Below, piece by piece: positions 12,375-24,599 of a stretch of DNA of 64,000 nt. The DNA is from Massospora cicadina (lineage: Eukaryota; Entomophthoromycota; Entomophthoromycetes; Entomophthorales; Entomophthoraceae). The stretch spans positions 1 through 64,000 of the forward strand of contig JAKSZP010009598.1 of NCBI GenBank assembly GCA_022478985.1. Direction: 5' to 3'. The notes under the pieces are model-generated. The model saw nothing but the letters and a program-made list of their open reading frames with translations. It did no database searches and had not been told where the DNA came from. A program made the position numbers and the translations under genes. The first letter of the stretch is position 1, and each line of letters opens with the position of its first letter.

Positions 12375-12760
12375 TTGAGCAGAAAAACTGGCTTTGCGCT
12401 ATAATAGATAAGGGCGCTCCAGTCAACATAGTTTCCACTAAGTTGGTGGTGAAGCTGATACTAAAACCTGATGTATAACATTGTATAGTATATGGGACCT
12501 CTGGAGCGAAAAACACGGTCTCTGAGGGAGCGTACATTGCGCTTCCATTGCGGTTTGGGTCAATTGTCATGGTAGCCCCAGCAATAGTGTTACCAAACAG
12601 TAATTATGACCTGTTAATTAAAACTGCTTTCATGTGACACTATGGGCTGTCATTGATATGACGGAGAAGACCTTCAGGATTTTGGGTCAGCGGATCCCAA
12701 TTTATTTTGTCTCCAACGAAGTGCCAAAGGGCTCAGTGCACATGGGACATATCTGTCTAG
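12375..12760 (+). pseudogene. Aspartic protease of A2
   Basis: The text reads ALIDKGAPVNIVSTKLVVKL in effect at about 12,395-12,460 (IIDKGAP seen directly), the retropepsin active site with Thr changed to Lys. Later text parallels A1's protease (VYGTSGAKNTVSEGAYI, then LPNSNYDLLI). Stops interrupt it. The catalytic Asp is retained here but has become Asn in A1. Confidence 0.75.
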
Positions 12761-13389
12761 CCTATAGTGATGGGGTAATTCCGGTTTGATACCATCTACT
12801 AAAGAGAAAGACCTTGGCCCTCCCCCAGCAGGTATATGAATATCAAGGGCTGCCGCTCAGAGCTGCTGGAGATATATCCATCCCATACGGACACCAAGTA
12901 ATAGTAAACACTGAATTAGAGATGGAAGTGCAAGCTGGGCTTTATAGGGAGATCATTGGCCCTTATCAGAAGTCGCAGCTTGAGCCCCATGTGGATCCAG
13001 GCATTATTCTCACAGGACATGGGGAGATCAAGGTCTTGCTAGTGAATCTATAGCATGAATAAATTAAAATCAGCCAACACCAAATAGTGGCAATTTTACA
13101 CTTGACACCAGTGGAGGAGGTCCTCTAGGTTCATGAGTTTGGGTCGCTAGATGAATTTGGTCTACCCTTTGAACCACAGCTCAGCATAATGGCGGTGGTA
13201 CCATGTAAAAATTTAATGGGGTTATCAGAAGAACAAAAAGATCAGGTGACAGCTTTATTCCAAAAATATAAGGAGATCTTTACCATCAATGACCACAATT
13301 TAGAGTGCACGTAGAGAGTGGTCCATCAAGTGAACATTGGGGATCATCCCCATAAGGTCTCGGTCAATCTGCCAGTCTAGAGCAGCCAA

Positions 13390-14160
13390 GGAAGTAATAA
13401 GAGAGGAGATCAAAAAGCTACTGGAGAAAGGGATGCTTAAACCATCAAAGATTCCGTGGTCTTTGCCCATTCTGATTGTCAAAAGAAGGATGGCACTAAC
13501 TGGGTACTATTAGACTACCAGAAGCTCAACAGCATTACCAAGAGGGACTCATACCTCTTTCCGCATATTAATGATGTTTTGAATTGGTTGGGAAGAGCTT
13601 GTTACTTCTCAGTGATGGATTTGATATTCAGGTATTGGTAAATTGAGTTGCCCACAGAAGAACAGGAGAAATGCGCCATTATCACGTCCAAGGGATTTTC
13701 CAACTGACCCATATGTTTAAGGTCTATATAACGCCCTGGATACGTTTCAGCGGGCCATGGACATCATTATTGGCGACCTGAAGATGTCATGCGTCCTCAT
13801 GTACCTCAACAATATATATGTCTTTTTGCGTACATTATAAGAGCGTCTTACCCACATGGAGGAAGTCTTCCAACGACTTGTGGAGGCCAACATTAAAATC
13901 AAGCCCCATAAATGCCACTTCTTTAAGGGCCAAATGGAGTACCTTGGGTTTATGGTAGATGTGACTGGGCTGAGGCCCCAACCAGACAAGGTAGAGGCCA
14001 ACTGAAAGATGACTATGCCAAACAGTAAGCACAATGTACAAGTTTTTTGGGGATGGTCGACTACTACTGCTGCTTTATACCCAACTTCAGTTGTAATGAT
14101 GTCCGCTGTTTGAGTTATTAAAGAAGGATGCCACGCTTGAATGGATGGAGCGCTGACATG
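13390..14160 (+). pseudogene. Reverse transcriptase of A2
   Basis: Blocks in order are KKDGTNWVLLDYQKLNSITK, DSYLFPHINDVLNWLGRACY, FSVMDLIFRYW, then CVLMYLNNIYVF and the thumb block KPHKCHFFKGQMEYLGFMVD. The catalytic YxDD box reads YLNN (13,802-13,813), so both metal-binding Asp residues are lost by G-to-A changes. It aligns throughout with A1. Confidence 0.85.
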
Positions 14161-14640
14161 TTCCTTTAATACACTTCAACTGGTTCTAATCAGTGTGCCA
14201 GTGCTGCGCTACCCAAATTTTAATAAAGAGTTTATCATCAAGATGAACGCATCACTTTCCGCTGTTGGAGCGGTTCTATCCCAAAAAAGATGACGAAGGG
14301 GAGGAGCACCCAGTGGCATACTGCAGTTGAAGCCTGAATTTTCAAAAATGTAATTATACTGTGACCGGGCAGGAATGCTTAGCAGTAATATGTGTATAAG
14401 CAATTTAGGGTGTATTTTCATGGGGTGAAGTTTAAAGTTATGACGGAACATGCTTTGTTACGCTGGTTGTTGAACCTCAATGAGCCTGAAGGGCATCTAA
14501 TTCAATGGGCTCTCAAACTGCAGGCTTTTGAATTTGAGATTCTCCACCAACCTGGAGAAAAACACCAGAACTCTAATTTCTTGTCAAGATTGCCAACCAT
14601 TGATATTATAGTGGATCTCAGTAACGTTTTGTATTAAAGT
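14160..14640 (+). pseudogene. RNase H of A2
   Basis: The text reads VPVLRYPNFNKEFIIKM then NASLSAVGAVLSQK, with the first catalytic Asp codon changed to Asn (14,246-14,248). The frame at 14,392-14,637 continues through YKQFRVYFHGVKFKVMTEHA, LLRWLLNLNEPEGHLIQWAL and HQPGEKHQNSNFLSRLPT. The TDHASL box reads TEHALL. It is non-functional. Confidence 0.85.
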
Positions 14641-14649
14641 GCTTTGCAT

Positions 14650-15840
14650 AAAATACGATGATGAACCACCCCAAGTCATCAAGGTTACTAGACGGAATAA
14701 GGGCCAATACGTTCCATAAGAATGGTGAATTGTACAAGCGGATAGGGTACACTACCATGAATACCCCAAGGCCTTCCACCCGACCTAATATTATTATGAG
14801 CTCACACCAAGCAGTTGTACATAATGGAGTACATAAGGCCCTGGAATTGTTGCGACCTTGGTACTATTGGGAGAGAAAAAACTTTGACATGCTCAAAACT
14901 ATTTCCTGATGCCACCAGTGCCAAGTGGAAAAGCTGTTCCACCAGAAGACCTCATACTGGTTAGTGAAACCCCATTTAGCTTGGCATAAGGTTTCCCTTG
15001 ATGTTGTTGGCCCTCTGCCAACAGGGGCTGATTGGTCCAAGTACATTATGTTGGTGATTGACTACTTGATCAGGTGGGTTAAAGCAGGGGTAATACAGGA
15101 TTTGGGGGCAGTCACAGTGGCTGAGTTTAAGATGGAATGTACTATTCAGCGGCATGGTTGCCTCAGTTCATTCTTACCAATAATAGAACCAACTTCACCC
15201 CGCACATTCTTCCAAAGTTGAATGAGCTAATGGGCATCCGCAGGGTTCTGATGACCCCATACCACCCTGAGTCCAACGGAATGATCAAACGGGTCAACTT
15301 GGACATTGGTGAACATCCTCCAGATTCTGGTAACAGATAGACCCTCTTAATATAGTTTCCTCCTGTCTACCGCTGTCTTTACTTACAATCTCAGCTATCA
15401 TTCCGTCATGGGGAAGAGCCCCTTTCAACTATTATATGGACAACACCCCGCTCTTCTGGCATTGCTCCATTCATGTAGAAGGTACTGCGGAATGGATCCC
15501 CATCATTACTTGACAAATTTAGCTGCCACATTGACTAAGTTTCAAACAAAGCATACTCGTTCAGCTTAGCCAAGAAAATAGAGAATCAGGCTGCCAATCA
15601 GGTATGGCGTAGTGGGCTAGCTCAGTTAAAGGATGGATACATGGTTCTAATTCATAACCAACATGGGTTCAGGTGGAAACAAAAATTGGCCAGTATCTGG
15701 ATTAGTTTTTTTGAAGTCATTGAGAAAACAGGTGTTGACGCCTATACTATTAAGGACCCTGAAAGCGGTCAGATCATTAATTGAGTGCACGCAAAATTCC
15801 TTTGGGTATATAAGCAATATAAAACTTATCATCCAGTCAA
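14650..15840 (+). pseudogene. Integrase of A2
   Basis: The zinc-binding domain is represented by SSHQAVVHNGVHKALELLRP and CHQCQVEKLFHQKTSY. The core carries HLAWHKVSLDVVGPLPTGAD, LVIDYLIRWVKA and, in another frame, LTNNRTNFTPHILPKLN and YHPESNGMIKRVNLDIG. The DNG block reads NNR and the catalytic Glu position reads Lys. The C-terminal region to about 15,840 matches A1 (LAQLKDGYMVL) with frame changes. Confidence 0.85.
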
Positions 15841-15851
15841 GGGGGTGGTAG

Positions 15852-16415
15852 TATTGAGATCTTGATTTGACTGGATGATAAATCATGAATAGCTACGGCG
15901 GATTGGTGAGAGCTCGCTGACCATGATACTAGTTATAATTGTTTGAGCGCCTTGACATGAGGCGATATTAGGCCAGAAAGGGTTCTTATTTAATCGCTTT
16001 TAAATAGGGCAATAAGGCAATGTTGACAGTTGACAAATATTGATTAGATTACCTCAAACTAAGGTGATAAAGTATTGAGAATACCATACTCTGCCAGAAC
16101 CATTAAGAATATGGCAGAATCTATAACTAAACTGAGGAAATGGTTTCATACAAAGTTGCTAAGATATAAGCAAGATGAGATGATTGAAACAAGGAGGACT
16201 ATTAATAGGAAGAAGTGAGCAGAGAAGAAGGAATCTGCTATTTCATAATAAGTAAATAGAGTAGTGTGGCTAAAGCAATTGCTTCATATTTTGTTACAAT
16301 ATTTACATTTGTCTCATAATCTGACAATCTCCATATTGTCCATCCATTGCTCAGTGGGTTTGACCCTGAAAAAAACCTTATGTCATATCTCAACAATTCC
16401 GCCAAATTTATAATA
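15852..16415 (+). repeat. 3' LTR of element A2
   Basis: It is the same length as the 5' LTR and colinear with it. It ends in TTATAATA where A1 has TTATAACA. The purine-rich tract is immediately upstream. Confidence 0.8.
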
Positions 16416-19400
16416 GATGCACTTCCTGTTTTGGTAATATGCTTATTGCTCAGTATCATACAAATGGGGAAACTCTCTTTAAGTTGGGTTTTGGTAATTT
16501 GCTTACCATCAGAGGTTGAACCCAAAGCTATAAAAGGGGTCCTTTTGGAAGTCAATTTTCAACATCATGCAATTATCTTTTTGGATCAGTATCTATAAAT
16601 TATGCGTCCTCTGACGTCATGGTGACCAGATGTCTTATTATTTCAGTTGTCAGGGGATATATAAATCCCTCTGTCATATAGAACTTTAGACCAGTCAAAG
16701 CCTATGAAAAGGCTTTGGAAAGCTATAAAATAATTTAGATCACTGGTTTTATCAGTTGATACTTGATTGCTAGTCTGGCTATCTATGTCATTGTTACCAA
16801 AATTTTTAATTTAGGAATTAGAGTTTTCTTAAGGAATTTTTCAATATAGTGAGGAAATAACCCTTCTTACTTAGAATCTCTCAACAACATGGTATAGGAG
16901 AGCTAGGACAGGCCAAGTCTAATCACACGCTTTAAAAACACTCTATTTTCTGGTGATGATCTTTAGGCTGAAGATGCTTCCACCATATTCCAATGCTACG
17001 TTAACCAAGCCTTCAGAGGCATCAACTTCAACGTCACTGTGACTATATATGTCACTTTAATCCTATATAAAACCCCAAAACAACAATGTTGGATTGTCCA
17101 ATTATTAGGTGAGAACTTTTTATATGAAAAAACATATGAGCTACCTTGAAAGTAATAAGACATTTTCTAGACTAGAAGGGAACCATATATGCTATATAAC
17201 ATATTAGAAATGGTATTAGTTTTAAAAAATTGCTATAAGGAAAAGAAAGTACATAATATAATCATTTCTTTTCTTGAATCTGAAAAGAAATTTAAAGAAT
17301 TTATTATTGTGTATATCTAATGTTATTATTTTAGAAATGACATCCTTGATTAACTCAAATTGCAGCGTTGCTATGAGAAATTAAAGACCTTCCTACTACA
17401 AATCTTAACTAGTTATAATTTGGCTTAAATCCATTTTACCTATACTAGAAGCTGTTCCCCCTATCAGGTTTGTCAAATTTTGTAAATCTGAGTAATAAAA
17501 GTAAGCTCATTAATGTGATACTCCATATAAAAGCCCAATACTCAGCATTAAACCTTTGATTTTACCATAAGTTTTTTAAAAATTGTTAAGTTATTGGTTC
17601 CTTAGAAAGTTAATGAGAATTAAAGTGACTCTTTTGTCTTAATTTCTCCTAATATAGCAAAATTCTCTGCTTTTATTTTATAAGAGTCTTTACTTTTATA
17701 TGTACTATTACCTCCAGGGGAAGTCGATTAGAGCTTAGAATCAATAAGAGGGTGAGAGGAAAAACTCTTATAGTAGTTTAAAACACAAGTGAAATTCCAA
17801 GAGACCCTGTTTTGTTGGTACCATTTCTGATATGCTAGGGCATAAAACCAGTGCTTCTTCCAGAAACCTTTTGAGTTGCACATAATCTGTGTACTTTGCC
17901 TCAAGTACAATGACAAGCAAACCCAATATTACAAAGGTCCATCTGGTAGATAAGCTCCACTTCACCCCGGCTGGGGGATAAAGGCGTAATTTCAAAATCG
18001 TTTATTTAAGCAAAAACAAATAATGAGCTAGTAGTTTCTGTGAGGCTGATACAAGAGGCTTTTTAAAGGTCTGATGTACTTCATATGGCTAAAAATAATA
18101 AAGGGTGCGCCAGCTGCGTTTTATAAACCAAGGATAAGCTTATCATGGACTTTATGGATATGGCCTACTAGAAGTATAGAAAGGGAAGACCATAGGGATA
18201 ATGGTAGCCTACTCTGTGCTCAGTAAGAGATTTTTTATGACACTAGATATTTATATTGACTCTCTAGGAATAATTACTATTTTTTGGTGCATTTTCAATC
18301 TTTTCACTAGTACTCTTAAAACATTTCTGGATCTATGCAAAAAAGGTGACTATTTTCCTTTTCTATGAAGCATAATGACTTAAAGAAATATTGGAACAAA
18401 CTAATGGTGTTACATAGGCTGTTAAAAACGTGAAGCATATATCTAGTGCCAAAAAGATATTTCAATTAAAATTAGTTGAAATACATGGAGATGTAACATG
18501 GGTGTCACTCTTAAACAAATTAATAATTGATTAGCTAATTTTCTTTTATGATGCACCAGAGCTGGACAATAATAGGTAGTATGAAGTTGATAAAGACAAT
18601 TTTTTTGTTTTAACAATGCTTATAAAGCTACTCTAGCATCAGGAAATAATTTATATGCCTCTAATAATGATGACTTTTCGCCTGATGGGGCTGATGATTC
18701 TTATACCTGACAACGTCCCATGTGAGCCTGACAGGATTGCAACTAGACTTTTTTATAGTCAAGACTCAAACTAACTTGATCTGACTTTTTTTAGTACTAG
18801 ATGGTAACTTGATCTGACTTTAATGCTTGTTCTTTAAAAAATTGATGTTTGATTATTTAATACTGAAAGACATCAGCTTACATAAGTACCTTCTAACAAC
18901 GTCTTCCATATGCATATACTAATTATTGCTGACAATATGAGCTAAAAATTCACCAATAAGTTCTTAAAAAACTATTAAAGAAGAGACCTAATAATAAAGT
19001 GTTAAAATATTAAGTTGCTATGAGGAGCTATAGGACCTGGTTATGAATAATGAAGGTGAAGTATGGAAATTAAATCATAGATTAAATACCCAGAAAATTA
19101 ACAATTTAATAACATTAAAAAGAAACCTTAAGTAGTTTTGAAGATGATGCTGAAGTATAACATAGACTCTATGGCAAAATGGTATAGAGGTAACATTGGT
19201 ATCATAATTCTATATACTCTAAGAAATGGAAAATAATGTTGAGCTTGGTCATGTTGCCAAAAAGAACACACTGTAACCTATAGCGCTTGTAACTTCAAAC
19301 AAATGAAGAATAGAATTTTAGTTTTATGAGAAGACTTATGTTGTTTAAGTAAGAAAAGTCTGGATGAGGGGTTTCAATGACATCAAGGTATTATTAATTG

Positions 19401-20119
19401 AAAATAATGCCTGTGTAAAATGTACAAGTTAACGATATACTAAGAAAGAAATTAATTCTCTAAAAATATAAGCTTTATATTTTGGACAATAATATTAGTG
19501 ACTTTATGATTATAAAAAATTATTTTCAATTTGACGTTGCAAACTCAACTAGCTCTAGTAAGAAAAATATATAATCTGTACTAATGCTAAACCTCAATTA
19601 AGTGGGTTTGTTACAAAGAGAAAGTTCTAGATACAATAAGAAAAGCTTTTATTGAAGTACCTCAATTGGTGCTAATTCTCTACTGTTTAAACCTTTTCCC
19701 TAATTGAAGATAAGCAGTCTGTATTAAGACACCCCTTGGACCTATTAGATTAATGCTAAATTCCATAGTATCAAAAATTCTTATTTGTGAAATCTACAAT
19801 ATTCCTTATGAACTAGTTGATTTGGCTACAGACCCCTGAATCTGGCTCTTGGCTTTGTGATACACGTTGAGTCAAGTACTGTTTTTCTGGATCTCAAAAC
19901 TTTTCAATCTAGCTATTCTAGCTTCTCTCAGGATGGCAAGCATCAAATTAGATTCCCTTGATATAAAGGCTCAGGAAATTTTGTAGTAGGGAAGGGTTTG
20001 GCTGTTACTCTTTCTGTGGTTAGGACTGGCTTTTCAAATCAGTGTCCTAAACCTAGTGAAGCAATGTAATAAGGTACACAATGCAATAAATGTATAAAAT
20101 TATAATTATTCATTAATAT
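16416..20119. other. Decayed AT-rich repeat DNA, possibly including copia-type fragments
   Basis: No frame longer than about 85 codons occurs. A stretch near 18,105-18,200 reads GCASCVL*TKDKLIMDFMDM in one frame, loosely like the CxxC and first catalytic block of a copia integrase, and 18,660-18,700 reads as a short Asn/Asp-rich segment. These resemblances are too weak to name. One 16-bp micro-insertion lies at 18,789-18,804. Confidence 0.35.
18772..18821 (-). mobile_element. Micro-insertion 1: 16-bp 3'-end stub with 17-bp target duplication
   Basis: The 17-mer TAACTTGATCTGACTTT occurs at 18,772-18,788 and again at 18,805-18,821. Between them lie 16 bp that read CCATCTAGTACTAAAA on the minus strand. 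The same 12-base core followed by A residues occurs in three other insertions in this window, each with its own target duplication. The structure is that of an extremely 5'-truncated non-LTR retroposition event. Confidence 0.8.
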
Positions 20120-20665
20120 TGACAAGATTCTGATATGACTGGATGATAAGCCCTGAAGAGCTACAGCAAATTGGCGAGAATCTGCTGAATAGGATGGTTA
20201 CTTACAAGTATTTGAGCGTCTTGTTCTGAGGCGATATTGGGACATAATGGATTATTAAAAGATCTCCTACAAATAAGATGATAAGGTGATATCAACATTC
20301 AACAAATATTATTTAGATCACCTTGGACTAAAGCTATAGAGAATTGAAGAATACTATTATGAAACCAATGAGAATTGGCGGAACAGAATAGTCTAAGCTA
20401 AGAGAATGATATCATCTGAAGTTGCTGATATATAAGGGAGATGGGGCGATTGAAAGGGGGTTGTTATTAGGTTTAAAGAGACCAAAACAGCGAAGAACTG
20501 CTTTATTTATTAAATAGATAAAAGTTTCATTGGGTTTTTCCCATTTTTATATTTTCAAGTGTGTCAGAGGACCAATAATCCCCATATCATCTATATGTTG
20601 TTCAGTTGATTCAACCTGTGCGACCCTTACATTGTATCCCAATGATATCGCCCAAAAATATAACA
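20120..20665 (+). repeat. Solo LTR of family A
   Basis: It starts TGACAAGATTCTGATATGAC and ends AAATATAACA, carrying the family landmarks of the A1 and A2 LTRs. No internal region or partner LTR is adjacent. The flanking pentamers AATAT and AAGAT agree at four of five bases, consistent with a decayed target duplication. Recombination between the two LTRs of a full element is the usual origin. It sits just outside, or at the edge of, the G LTR. Confidence 0.8.
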
Positions 20666-20671
20666 AAGATA

Positions 20672-21085
20672 TGATCAGTTGATAAATAAGGGTGCATGGG
20701 AACTTTAAAGTAATAGAAATTTCTTGATCCTTTACAATCAGGATTTTTTAATACTTTCTAGATTGAGGTTGAAACAATGTTCTTTGCTGTCTTCCATCAT
20801 CTTGTAAACCACTACCCCATTTTTCTAAAGCTTTCTAATTTAGCTACTTGGAATTGGGAAGCGGAATTACTGACTCATCATTGGGTGATATAAAGTAATT
20901 AACACCTCTGACTATTTCTGATATTACCTCTACTTATATTTTCTAATCAAGGCGTTGTCAGTTAGATGGAATCAGCCAATGATTGAGTTGATAGACTAAA
21001 TTTTGAATTGGTGAGTTCAATTTATTTCCTCTTTCTATCTTTGAAAGAGCACCTAAAATTATGTTGTAGGGGTAAAATAAGCACA
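20672..21085 (-). repeat. 3' LTR of element G (left end on the plus strand)
   Basis: It aligns with 49,928-50,262 through ATTGGGAAGCGGAAT at about 20,855 and 50,075, then the AATTAACACCTC block and the pyrimidine-rich CTCTTTCTATC stretch. Both boundaries are approximate. Confidence 0.6.
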
Positions 21086-21289
21086 AAGGAACCTACCATG
21101 GGCTTAGTCCACTATTATTCCGCGAGTGATATTAAATATAAAGTTTTTGGATCCTTTTTTATGGATATCGCTGTTAGTTTCCAATCAGGAGATGTCAAGC
21201 TTTTTAGTACAACCATTAAATTGGTGATAATATATGATACAAAGCCCTTATATGGAAGGTCAAAGAAATGGTTGTCAAGCATTAATCAG
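21086..21289 (-). pseudogene. Integrase C-terminal remnant of element G
   Basis: On the minus strand the text reads WKLTAISIKKDPKTLYLISL, weakly parallel to B's DLVLYYHKDITPRSRKLRSI. The identification rests on position between the retroposon and the LTR. Confidence 0.35.
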
Positions 21290-23237
21290 TCTGATCAATA
21301 TATATAATTTTATTTAAGGTACGCCAACCAGGGGGCGGACAGCACCAATTTGAAAAAAGCACATAAAATCTGAAACAAAAACGGAACAAACGAAACAACA
21401 AATAATACCTTCTACCAAGAAGGGAACAGAGGACCGCTAACCCACCATGGCAGAGGGGAAGAAGGGTTGGGCGGCTCAACCGCAGACTCAGCGACCATAT
21501 CAGGTGAAGTAGTGTTGTAGAATCAACTCAAGGCTGAGAGCAATGTCTTCAGGGCATCAGCATGGTGGGGGTCAAGGTAGAGGACAAAACTATTAAGATT
21601 CTCAATATCAGCCTTGATGATAGCTTCAATTATTTCGCCACATTATATTCAGCCTGAAGGCGGGCATCAGCAAGTATGAGAAAATCATCATATTGCTTTC
21701 AGGTGAACAGTGTGTTTGGGGTATATGCCATTATTTTGGCAACATGTGCAGTTATTCAAGGGTGGCAATGGCCAATTTGTTGCTTTAATCCCGCGCATTT
21801 TAGGGAAATCAGGGGGAAAGTTAACTGTGGCAAGCCTATTATGGAACAATGTAACAGACTTTGTGACAGCAATGCGGAGGTGGGGAGAAAGGGGGGAGGC
21901 CACCGCTGCCACAGCCAGCATGTGGTCACTTAGGAAGGGAATAGCATTGGGTTTAGGGGCATAATGTCTGTCTGGGATAGGTTTTTCAAATTCTGAGGAA
22001 AAAGTCCTCCCAGTCATACCCATCTGAGGCTTCCTCACCTGATTCGTCAACTTTCTATCTGATGATCTCTCCTGATTGGTCAACCTCATCCAATAGGGCC
22101 CAAGGATTTTGGTCATGATAATAGTAAATGCATAAATAGGGTAGGTGGTATTAGGCGAATGGGAAGCTGCTTGGTGGCAAACAGTGTTCTGATACTGTTT
22201 CCATTTGTTTGGGGTGAGTTCAGGTGGGTGATTGTGGCTAGGGCATGGTGGGGGAAGATTTCCCATTCTGGCTCATCAAGAAAGAATATTGGGTGGGAAG
22301 TGGCAACAAAACTCCCCATTTGAAATCCGCTAAAATTGGCTCAGAAACAGTATCATAGGAAGCGGCATGTGGGCAGGACTTTTTATAATCTTTGAGCCCA
22401 AAACAGAGGGGGCAAATCTGTTGACATTATTGACATGAGCCCAAAAGAAATGCTCTGGTGTCGTTACAATGTGAGTATAAATGGGATTTTCTGGGCTATG
22501 GTAGAGTGGTGTGGGACTAAGGTGGCAGTGGCGCAAAGGGCAGCAAGGCTCTCTGCACCAGAGTGAATGGTGAAGATGAGGTTGGGTTGAGTACCATAGA
22601 CCAAAAGCCCCGCCATCAACTGTCTTGCAAAATTTGGGGTGTGAGGTGGGAAAGGAGATTTGCAAATTGATACCATCAGTGTGGTTTCAGAAGGGAGGCG
22701 AGTATGGGTAGCAGGAATGAGGGTATTTATAAAAATGAGGTGAGTTGGAGATGCTGCAGCTGCGTCATCCTCCATCTAAAAGCCTATGTCAAAATAGCCC
22801 TTAAAAGGGAAATTAATAAAGCCAGCCGGTATAAAGGCAGCAGTGGCTATTTTAATTGTTACTTAGTCATCATATGGGAACAATCATCCGTAGTTAACAT
22901 AGAGGTAAAATTGAATAGTGGAGTGAGGAAGGGCTAGATGATGGGGGTGAGAAGGGTGGATGCGCGCAAGGTGGAGAGCTAAGTCCCATGGGGGGAAAAT
23001 TGGCCAGATGAGTTTGACGGGCTATTTGAGCCCATCCATACACGTTTTCCCACATGGCAGAATCTGCTAGCCAGTGGAGAGCCGCTTCCCCACACTGGGG
23101 CAGCCGGCGGTGGATCCAAGGACATAGATTGGAAAATGGGCGTGTCTAGATGGTGGGAGATAATTCAAACTTATTGTAAAATTTGCTCAAAAGTGAGATC
23201 GAGTAGAAAGAAAAGTTTATATCTGATCAATATATAT
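21290..23237 (-). mobile_element. 1.9 kb A-tailed retroposon with 16-bp target duplication, identity unknown
   Basis: TCTGATCAATATATAT occurs at 21,290-21,305 and exactly again at 23,222-23,237. The 1916 bp between them (21,306-23,221) are visibly richer in GC and CpG than both flanks. On the minus strand the insert ends GTACCTTAAATAAAATT, an A-rich 3' tail. A long perfect target duplication plus an A-rich tail is the signature of target-primed reverse transcription, not of an LTR or DNA transposon. It interrupts G's integrase. It could be a LINE fragment or a reverse-transcribed host mRNA; no RT or endonuclease motif was seen in it. Confidence 0.75.
21540..23140 (-). pseudogene. Decayed protein-coding sequence inside the 1.9 kb retroposon
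   Basis: Read from 23,140 downwards, the minus strand gives protein-like text in shifting frames: WIHRRLPQCGEAALHWLADS, then AMWENVYGWAQIARQTHLAN, then a 103- and a 111-codon frame (22,775-22,330), then a 192-codon frame (22,266-21,688) and finally DIENLNSFVLYLDPHHADAL. Several stops and frameshifts separate them. The composition is Pro/His/Ser-rich in the middle and helical at both ends. I do not recognise the family. Gag-like or ORF1-like proteins and a host pseudogene are all possible. Confidence 0.5.
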
Positions 23238-24070
23238 TCGCTGAAAGTATCCTATTGTACCAATTACCTGCAATTAAATGATTCCATCAGCCAGTTCCCT
23301 CATAATAGACTAAGCATAAATGGGCGCAGAACTCTCTATAAATAATTGTATGCTACTGGTCAGTCAAGGTTCCCTTCCACAGAGGACCTTATGAGCTTCA
23401 TAATGACTATCTGTTAGTAACTAAATCTATACAATAGTAACGCGCCAGAAAGTAATATATCAGAGAATCAAATAAGTTGCAGCCATTTTGCAATAGATAT
23501 AACAGGGTATCATTTAACAAAGAACCCCCCATTAGTAAATAGGTTGTAGAGAACTTAATTTTGACTGGTGCAATATAAAGATAATAGCTTTTGAACTATC
23601 TGAGAAGAAAATTTATGCGCATTATAGTTCATGATCTATGGATACCCATGTTGTGTGATAATGAAACAGAAAATGAAGAGTGCAGTAGCTTTCAAGGTTT
23701 CTGTTGGAACAGATATGGTTTAAACCACCTTTTGTGGTTAATTGCTAGGGTAACTTATTCATTTCCATGAAGTCATTGTGCAATGGTCCCATCCCAATGA
23801 CACAGACCACACTAAAAAGACTTGAGGGTGCAACTAATTGATGCCAATATTAGGGTAATTATGATATAAAAATCTATATATTCTCATGTCTTCAACGCCA
23901 ATTAAAATAGTTTAATAATTTGGTATCAATAGCGTCACTTTCTTAACCATTTATATGTTTTCTTTACCTCTCTATGATCTAAGCTCAAATGTATTTTCAG
24001 TAAATTTTTGGTTTGAGAGAGAAAATCATATGTATAGTCATTTTCCATCAACCAAAAAAAGCATTTCTTT
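23238..24070 (-). pseudogene. Integrase of element G
   Basis: On the minus strand, 24,070-23,900 reads HREVKKTYKWLRK and YQIIKLF, the zinc-binding domain end (compare B's HGGVKKTYEWIREQYYWERI). At 23,830-23,440 the core follows: VIGMGPLHNDF, KATALFIFCFIITQHGYP, then AHKFSSQIVQKLLSLYC. These match B's integrase block by block (ATATFLHQYIFTRHGCPQVL). Stops are frequent. The region is cut from its C terminus by the 1.9 kb retroposon. Confidence 0.7.
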
Positions 24071-24279
24071 TAAAATAGGAGTAAACTCAGTCACCTTGCA
24101 CAACTAATCCTAAATCTCTAAAGCCTCTGGTTTCCATCTCCCAACCTGGAAAATAAGACATGTATTTGGCCTTTCATAAGGGTCAGCACTTCTAAAAGTA
24201 ATATATGCACTACTCCATTAGTGTTTTGATTGATTACTCTGGCGCAGTGTACAATAGTGAGTTTTTTATTCTGTAGTTA

Positions 24280-24570
24280 AAGCGCCCATCTCTTCACCCT
24301 TATATTGGGATCTTTCATTTATTATAAACACCTTAAGGAGATGTGGTCAGTAATAATAGTAGTGAAGTTTATTCCATACAGGTAAGGGCTTAGATGCTTG
24401 ATTGCTATAAACATTACCAGAAATTCCCATCTAATATTATTATAGTTTACTCTGCCTTGGATAAGGTCTTGCTAATATAGGCCGCTAGTTAATTCATTTA
24501 TTTCTCATCATGTTGATCTAGTAGCTCGCACAGCCACATAGCTATAATAAGAGAACAATAGGAAGTAATG
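24280..24570 (-). pseudogene. RNase H of element G
   Basis: The minus-strand frame reads NYNNIRWEFLVMFIAIKHLS then YLYGINFTTIITDHISLRCL and MKDPNIRVKRWAL. This is the ERNYSVTxxECLAV...TDHASLK..MKDPTGRLARC series of family B. The TDH box is intact; the upstream DAS box is not clear. Confidence 0.75.
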
Positions 24571-24599
24571 ATTGAAATAATAATGGATAAGGATTGGCT

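Larger units (their letters stand above)
9805..16415 (+). mobile_element. Element A2: old copy of the family-A Ty3/gypsy retrotransposon
   Basis: Two equal LTRs (564 bp each) flank a gag-protease-RT-RNase H-integrase order. The same family occurs as A1 (28,511-34,445) and as a solo LTR (20,120-20,665). The primer site TGGTGCTCACTACAGGGG follows the left LTR at 10,370. A purine-rich AAGGGGGTGG precedes the right LTR. Frames are shorter and more interrupted than in A1, and LTR ends are damaged (the terminal CA reads CT at the left LTR; the initial TG reads TA at the right), so this copy is older. No target duplication could be matched. Confidence 0.9.

Noticed and set aside
9799..16420. Target duplication around A2
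   Set aside because: Left flank TACGT (or TTACG) and right flank GATGC do not match. The element is old or the ends have mutated.
16416..20119. A full copia element
   Set aside because: Only isolated, weak resemblances to integrase text were found; no YVDD box, LTR pair or polypurine tract.
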